NCBI GenBank assembly: GCA_016786745.1
Contig: JAEUVS010000093.1
Span: 1-35,313 of the forward strand
Length of the DNA stretch: 35,313 nt
DNA from: Chitinophagaceae bacterium
GTDB lineage: Bacteria > Bacteroidota > Bacteroidia > Chitinophagales > Chitinophagaceae
Reading direction: 5' to 3'
The notes below the pieces were generated by a model, which saw only the letters and a list, made by a program, of their open reading frames with translations, was not told the origin of the DNA and searched no databases. Below, piece by piece: positions 31,065 through 35,313 of the stretch (position 1 is the stretch's first letter; the number at the start of each line of letters is the position of its first letter). A program made the position numbers and the translations under genes.

Positions 31065-32573
31065 ATGAAACCAACTAAAATTATAGCTGCGTGTTTGATT
31101 GCTTCGATTGTGTCGGCGGGAGGATGTACTAAAGACTTCGACCAGATCAATACCGACCCCACACTCATCACAAGAGAATTGATGAAGCCGTCATTGCTTC
31201 TGACGTATGTTGAAAAGAATTCGGCATACGAGGTAGAAACTCAAAGCATCATTTCAGAATTTTCAGGATACTACGCCAACCCTGCCTCAGGAAATATTTT
31301 CCTGAACAGGAACTTTGGTGATCCATTCGGTTCTTACTACCGCAATTATTTGATCAATATCGCTGAGGGAATAAGATTGACAGCAGAGGATCCGACGTTG
31401 CAAAATCAGAATGCCATGTTCAGGATTTACAAAGCGTGGCTGTTCTATCAACTTACAGACGCTTATGGCGACATTCCTTATTTCGAAGCGTTAAACGACA
31501 TTTTTGAACTGAACAGTCAGCCTGTTTATGATTCGCAGGAATCTATTTACAGGGATATTTTCAAAGAGCTTAAAGAAGCTACGGCGGCTCTCAGCGACGA
31601 CGCGGCACAGAAATCATTTGACGCTGCTGATATTTTAATGGGTGGCAGCGCTGAAAAATGGAGAAGGTTTGCCAATTCAATAAGACTGCGCCTTGCATTG
31701 CGTGTTCGTTACGCTGATGCGGCTCTTGCGCAGGAAAACATTTCTGATGTTATCGCGGCTCCGCTTATCGATGATAATTCACAGAACGTGTTGCTGCAAA
31801 CACTCGATGATGGCAATGTTGAAAACCTGAATGAATTCTACGATAAGAACACGCGTCAGCCTGGCAACATGAACGTGTCGTTTACGGTAACTGATAACCT
31901 CAATCACTTAAGCGATCCGAGGCTGCCGATATTCGCGAAACTACCGCCGGAACCAGCCGCAGGCTATCGTGGCGCTCCGATTCAGATGCTGCAAAATGAG
32001 ACCCAGCGTTATATCGAGGATTCAGTGTCACTGATGGGTGATTATTTTCTTCAGCCTGTATATGACAAAATTCTTATCAATGCTTCTGAGGTAAAATTCC
32101 TTCGCGCAGAGGCTGCGCTTGCAGGCTTCACAACAGAGGATCCACAGGAATTGTTCGAACAGGGTATTCAACTCGCAATGGAACAATATGGCGTTGCATC
32201 CGGCGATATCACCACATATCTCGCTTCTCCATCCGGCACACTTACAGGAACAGAAGAACAACAGCTCGAGCAAATCATCGTTCAGAAATGGCTCGCTACT
32301 TATTACAATGTGAATGAAGGATGGGCCGAATTCAGAAGAACGGGTTACCCGAGAATATGGACAGGAAATGAACTCGGCGACACCGGCGGAAATGTTCCAC
32401 GCAGGCTTACTTACCCTGTAGAAGAGTACTTTAAAAACCAGGCAAACGTAACTGCGGCCGCGGGCCGGATTGATGGTGGAGATAAACTGCTCGGTAGAGT
32501 ATGGTGGGATAAAAAAGCAGGTCTTCCCTTCGCTCACCCAAGACAGGGCATGTTCCCTCCTGAAGACTATTGA
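31065..32573 (+). CDS. SusD-like nutrient-binding lipoprotein (second Sus locus)
   Basis: The 502-residue product has an SPII signal (ASIVSAGGCTKD, Cys21) and fits the SusD-like_2 branch of the family. Typical blocks are FDQINTDPTLITRELMKPSL, then AWLFYQLTDAYGDIPYFEAL, GSAEKWRRFANSIRLRLALR, and C-terminal QKWLATYYNVNEGWAEFRRT. The glycan-binding groove should lie over the SusC pore. It is in the same operon as SusC (20-base gap) and ahead of the secreted hydrolase. The branch is often paired with SusC homologues in glycan loci; the glycan remains unknown. Confidence 0.92.
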   Translation: MKPTKIIAACLIASIVSAGGCTKDFDQINTDPTLITRELMKPSLLLTYVEKNSAYEVETQSIISEFSGYYANPASGNIFLNRNFGDPFGSYYRNYLINIAEGIRLTAEDPTLQNQNAMFRIYKAWLFYQLTDAYGDIPYFEALNDIFELNSQPVYDSQESIYRDIFKELKEATAALSDDAAQKSFDAADILMGGSAEKWRRFANSIRLRLALRVRYADAALAQENISDVIAAPLIDDNSQNVLLQTLDDGNVENLNEFYDKNTRQPGNMNVSFTVTDNLNHLSDPRLPIFAKLPPEPAAGYRGAPIQMLQNETQRYIEDSVSLMGDYFLQPVYDKILINASEVKFLRAEAALAGFTTEDPQELFEQGIQLAMEQYGVASGDITTYLASPSGTLTGTEEQQLEQIIVQKWLATYYNVNEGWAEFRRTGYPRIWTGNELGDTGGNVPRRLTYPVEEYFKNQANVTAAAGRIDGGDKLLGRVWWDKKAGLPFAHPRQGMFPPEDY

Positions 32574-32606
32574 TGAATATGGCGTTCGTTTTAGTTTGAG
32601 TAATAT

Positions 32607-32634
32607 TTAACCCGTATATTTTTATACGGGTTAA
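32607..32634 (+). terminator. Intercistronic hairpin between susD and the hydrolase gene
   Basis: A 12-bp perfect inverted repeat TTAACCCGTATA/TATACGGGTTAA has a 4-base T loop. It ends 12 bases before the ATG of the hydrolase. The following sequence is TAATTT, not a U-run, so it may attenuate, process or stabilise the operon mRNA rather than fully terminate. Confidence 0.55.
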
Positions 32635-32646
32635 TAATTTCAACAT

Positions 32647-33756
32647 ATGAGTACAACTATCAAAACTTTTGCTGCTGTTATTATTTTCAATTTATGTTGT
32701 GCGTATGCGATATCACAGCAGTATGCTTTCCAGGATCATTTCAAAACACAGTTCGAAGCTTCCCCAAAACAATTTGCTTTTAATGGCAGTACTAAAAAAG
32801 ATGTGGAAGAATGGAGAAAATTGTTGCTTCCGAAGCTAAAAGCGGCGTTGGGCCTGGATAAAATCCAACAGCAATTAACCGGGTATGTGCCCAGGGCTGA
32901 GAAGAAGAGTTCGGAAGATACCGGGCCATACATTAAGGAGCACTGGATCATCTGGACAGAACCAACGGTGCCATTGCCTGTTACCATTTTATTTCCTAAA
33001 AATTCATCCGGCAAAACGCCGTTGGTGATCACGCCGCACGGACATGGAAGAAATGCTGATCTGTATGAGGGCATCTATCCAAACATGCATGAGAAGGATA
33101 GCAACCAGCAGGGTAAGCCCGTGGCGGTGCAATCTGTGCTCGAAGGATATATTACCATTGCTCCGACAACGCGCGCTTTTGGCGACACAAGGAGCGAGCA
33201 CGACAAAAAAGAAGGTAATTCGTTTTCCTGTCATGATCAGCTGATGAAAGATCTTCTTGTCGGGAGAACACCAATTGGCGACAGGGTATGGGACATGCAG
33301 AAAATAATAGACTGGGCGCTGCAGAATTTGCCTGTTGATCCGAAACGGATTGCGATAACAGGTAATTCGGGTGGCGGAACTGTTTCGTTTTTCTCAGCGG
33401 CATGCGACCCACGAATTACAGTGGCGGTCCCCGGTTCAGCATTCTGTACTTTCCAGGGCAGCATCGGCCCGATTGCGCATTGTGATTGTAACTACATCCC
33501 AGGTATTCTGAATATCGCTGAAATGCCGGACATTGCAGGCCTGGTGACCCCGCGCGCCTTCTGTGCCGTGAATGGAGTAGAAGATAACGTGTTTCCGATT
33601 GAACCAACCCGCGAGGCCTTTGCTCACCTGCAAAAAATATATGCAGCGGCTGGCGTGCCTTCTAAGGTTGAGCTGTACGAAGGGCAGGGCGGGCATCGCT
33701 ATTATAAAGAAGGCTCATGGCCCTTTATAAAGAAACATTTTTCGCAGGTCAATTGA
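32647..33756 (+). CDS. Secreted alpha/beta-hydrolase (acetyl xylan esterase-like) of the second Sus locus
   Basis: The 369-residue product has a signal peptide (cleavage near AYAISQ) and an alpha/beta-hydrolase fold. The oxyanion region is VITPHGHGRN, the nucleophile Ser241 is in ITGNSGGGTV, the acid Asp313 is in VNGVEDNVFPI and His350 is in GQGGHRYY. The HCDCNYIPGIL segment and overall order match dienelactone-hydrolase/acetyl-xylan-esterase-like proteins. It would remove ester groups from the glycan before lyase cleavage. It lies 73 bases after susD and 7 bases before the lyase gene, so it belongs to the locus. The precise ester is not resolved. Confidence 0.85.
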   Translation: MSTTIKTFAAVIIFNLCCAYAISQQYAFQDHFKTQFEASPKQFAFNGSTKKDVEEWRKLLLPKLKAALGLDKIQQQLTGYVPRAEKKSSEDTGPYIKEHWIIWTEPTVPLPVTILFPKNSSGKTPLVITPHGHGRNADLYEGIYPNMHEKDSNQQGKPVAVQSVLEGYITIAPTTRAFGDTRSEHDKKEGNSFSCHDQLMKDLLVGRTPIGDRVWDMQKIIDWALQNLPVDPKRIAITGNSGGGTVSFFSAACDPRITVAVPGSAFCTFQGSIGPIAHCDCNYIPGILNIAEMPDIAGLVTPRAFCAVNGVEDNVFPIEPTREAFAHLQKIYAAAGVPSKVELYEGQGGHRYYKEGSWPFIKKHFSQVN

Positions 33757-33763
33757 AAAACGA

Positions 33764-35313
33764 ATGACAATACGACAATCTATTGCAGCGATTTTCGCTC
33801 TCACAGCCATCACACAAAGTTTATTTTCTCAGCGGCAATTAATTTCAAAGGAACTCGCTGAAACAGGTGTAACAACACTGGTCAACACCCCGTTCCGCCA
33901 GTTTCCATTGTATAATGAAAGAGAACAGTGGGAATCAGTGCCTGCCGACTACAAGCGAAAGGTTATTGAAAACGCCAATCGTTATATCGGCTTTGAATGG
34001 CCGGGGCTAAAGGCTACCTCGTTTCTTGAATACCACAAGAATGGCAACCGCAGCCGTTATGAGAAAGTCGCGGAGCATAGAAGGGAGGTGCTTGGTGCAT
34101 TGCTTCTTGCGGAATGTCTCGAACACAAAGGCAGATACCTCAATGATATTGCAAACGGTGTGTGGGCTATCTGCGAGCAATCGTACTGGGGATACCCGGC
34201 ACACCTTTCCATGCAAAAGAAAGAATATGGTCTGCCCGACGTAGCAGAGCCGACGGTTGATCTTTTTGCCGCCGAAACCGCCTCACTGCTCGCGTGGACA
34301 TACTATTTTTTAGCGGATGCGCTTGACACCATTTCACCGGCGATCAGTGAAAGGATTATTTATGAAACTGAAAGAAGGGTACTGCAACCCAATCTTGAAC
34401 GCACGGACTTTTGGTGGATGGGTTTCGGTGATCGTAGTGTGAACAACTGGAATCCATGGATCGTATCAAACTGGCTCACGTGTGTGCTTATTCTCGAAAA
34501 AGACAATCAGAAAAAAGAACAGTCACTTAAGAAAATCGCAAACTGTCTGGATAATTTTCTTGACAATTATCCTGAAGATGGCGGTTGCGACGAGGGGCCT
34601 TCATATTGGAACAGGGCGGGCGGCTCGTTGTTCGATTGCCTTGAACTTTTCTATTACGGCAGTAACAAAGCATTTGATATTTACGAACACCCGCTCGTAA
34701 AAAGTATAGGCGCTTACATCTATAAAGTGCATATCGCAAACGACTATTATATCAATTTCGCGGATGCATCTGCGCGAATGAATGTGGACCCCGCGGTTGT
34801 CTTCGGGTATGGAAAAAGAATTTCGAATGATACCCTGATGAAACTTGGCGCGACGGCATACCGCGAGCAGTTGTCCGACGATTACGACAACAACGCGAGT
34901 GTGTTTCGTCCGCTGATGACACTTTTTATTTTGCAGGAGCTGCAGAAGTTTGATTCGCAAGCCGAACCGGGCGCTGTTTACTGGCTACCGGAAACGCAGG
35001 TGCTCACTGCTCGATCAAATACTGCATCGCATGAAGGTTTGTTTTTAGGCGCGCAGGGTGGTCATAATAATGAAAGTCACAATCACAACGATGTAGGAAA
35101 CTTTATTGTGTATTATGATGGCAAGCCCGCGCTTATTGATGTGGGAGTAGAAACTTATTCGGCAAAAACATTCAGTGATCAGCGTTACGACATCTGGACA
35201 ATGCAGTCTGCGTTTCATAATTGTCCCACGATAAATGGTGTAATGCAATCGCCCGGAAGAGAATTCGCTGCGAAGGACTTGCATTTTTCCTCCTCGTCGG
35301 GCAAAGTAAATCT
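33764..35313 (+). CDS. Heparinase II/III-like polysaccharide lyase, 3' end missing
   Basis: The reading frame opens at ATG 33764 and stays open for 516 codons to the right edge. A signal peptide (to about residue 23, SQRQL) precedes an alpha-toroid domain with NNWNPW (Asn227-Trp229) and CDEGPSYWNRAGG (Tyr281), then the beta-sheet domain with HNHNDVGNF (His439-Asp443) and DIWTMQSAFHN. These motifs are those of heparinase II/III-like lyases that cut uronic-acid polysaccharides by beta-elimination. Roughly 100 or more residues are probably missing (family inference). It follows the hydrolase by 7 bases. The substrate could be a glycosaminoglycan-like, alginate-like or other uronate polymer. Confidence 0.88.
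   Translation, partial: MTIRQSIAAIFALTAITQSLFSQRQLISKELAETGVTTLVNTPFRQFPLYNEREQWESVPADYKRKVIENANRYIGFEWPGLKATSFLEYHKNGNRSRYEKVAEHRREVLGALLLAECLEHKGRYLNDIANGVWAICEQSYWGYPAHLSMQKKEYGLPDVAEPTVDLFAAETASLLAWTYYFLADALDTISPAISERIIYETERRVLQPNLERTDFWWMGFGDRSVNNWNPWIVSNWLTCVLILEKDNQKKEQSLKKIANCLDNFLDNYPEDGGCDEGPSYWNRAGGSLFDCLELFYYGSNKAFDIYEHPLVKSIGAYIYKVHIANDYYINFADASARMNVDPAVVFGYGKRISNDTLMKLGATAYREQLSDDYDNNASVFRPLMTLFILQELQKFDSQAEPGAVYWLPETQVLTARSNTASHEGLFLGAQGGHNNESHNHNDVGNFIVYYDGKPALIDVGVETYSAKTFSDQRYDIWTMQSAFHNCPTINGVMQSPGREFAAKDLHFSSSSGKVN

Overview
The window looks like a chromosomal segment of a Bacteroidota bacterium, most likely of the Chitinophagaceae type. The grounds are two SusC/SusD outer-membrane pairs, a type IX secretion (T9SS) C-terminal sorting domain, many SPII lipoproteins, Shine-Dalgarno-poor A-rich start regions and moderate GC. 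The genus assignment is inference from protein character only; no ribosomal RNA is present.

Layout. 1-1865 (minus): an ECF sigma factor, a one-TM protein with a repeated PAGYFD motif (probable anti-sigma), a Spy-like periplasmic protein and the start of another secreted protein that runs off the left edge. 1905-1953: seven tandem heptamers running into the end of a DinB-like gene. 2486-2695: a small two-TM protein. 2692-6364 (minus): a three-gene operon of GMC flavin oxidoreductase, ROK sugar kinase/regulator and Gfo/Idh/MocA dehydrogenase, divergent from a LacI regulator (6424-7443), which reads as a sugar oxidation module. 7482-10403 (plus): a double-redoxin protein, TrmN6-like tRNA methyltransferase and an SMP-30/gluconolactonase lipoprotein. 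A 100-bp palindromic element fills the space to a convergent secreted esterase with a PKD domain. Then come a histone-like DUF6496 protein and a 1665-residue T9SS-exported esterase with FN3, PA14 and two copies of a domain I do not recognise.

17368-25548 (plus): a first Sus-type operon of SusC, SusD, HExxH zinc metallohydrolase lipoprotein, DUF4302 lipoprotein and a collagen-like lipoprotein, closed by a strong terminator that abuts a YfcE-type phosphoesterase. Then follow a small unknown gene (minus), a secreted unknown gene with a palindrome upstream, and tRNA-Ser(CGA) followed by degenerate copies of its own 3' end. 27895 to the right edge: a second Sus-type operon of SusC, SusD, secreted alpha/beta hydrolase and a heparinase II/III-like lyase cut by the window end. 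This looks like a polysaccharide utilisation locus for an esterified, uronate-containing glycan (inference).

Working together: SusCD pairs bind and import oligomers at the outer membrane, secreted esterases and the lyase trim the polymer, and the LacI/MocA/ROK/GMC and SMP-30 proteins could oxidise or phosphorylate the released sugars. The least explained items are the metallohydrolase-DUF4302-collagen trio, the duplicated PWNN/TGNN domain, the 100-bp palindrome that supplies both flanking stop codons, and the tRNA-tail repeats in front of the second locus.
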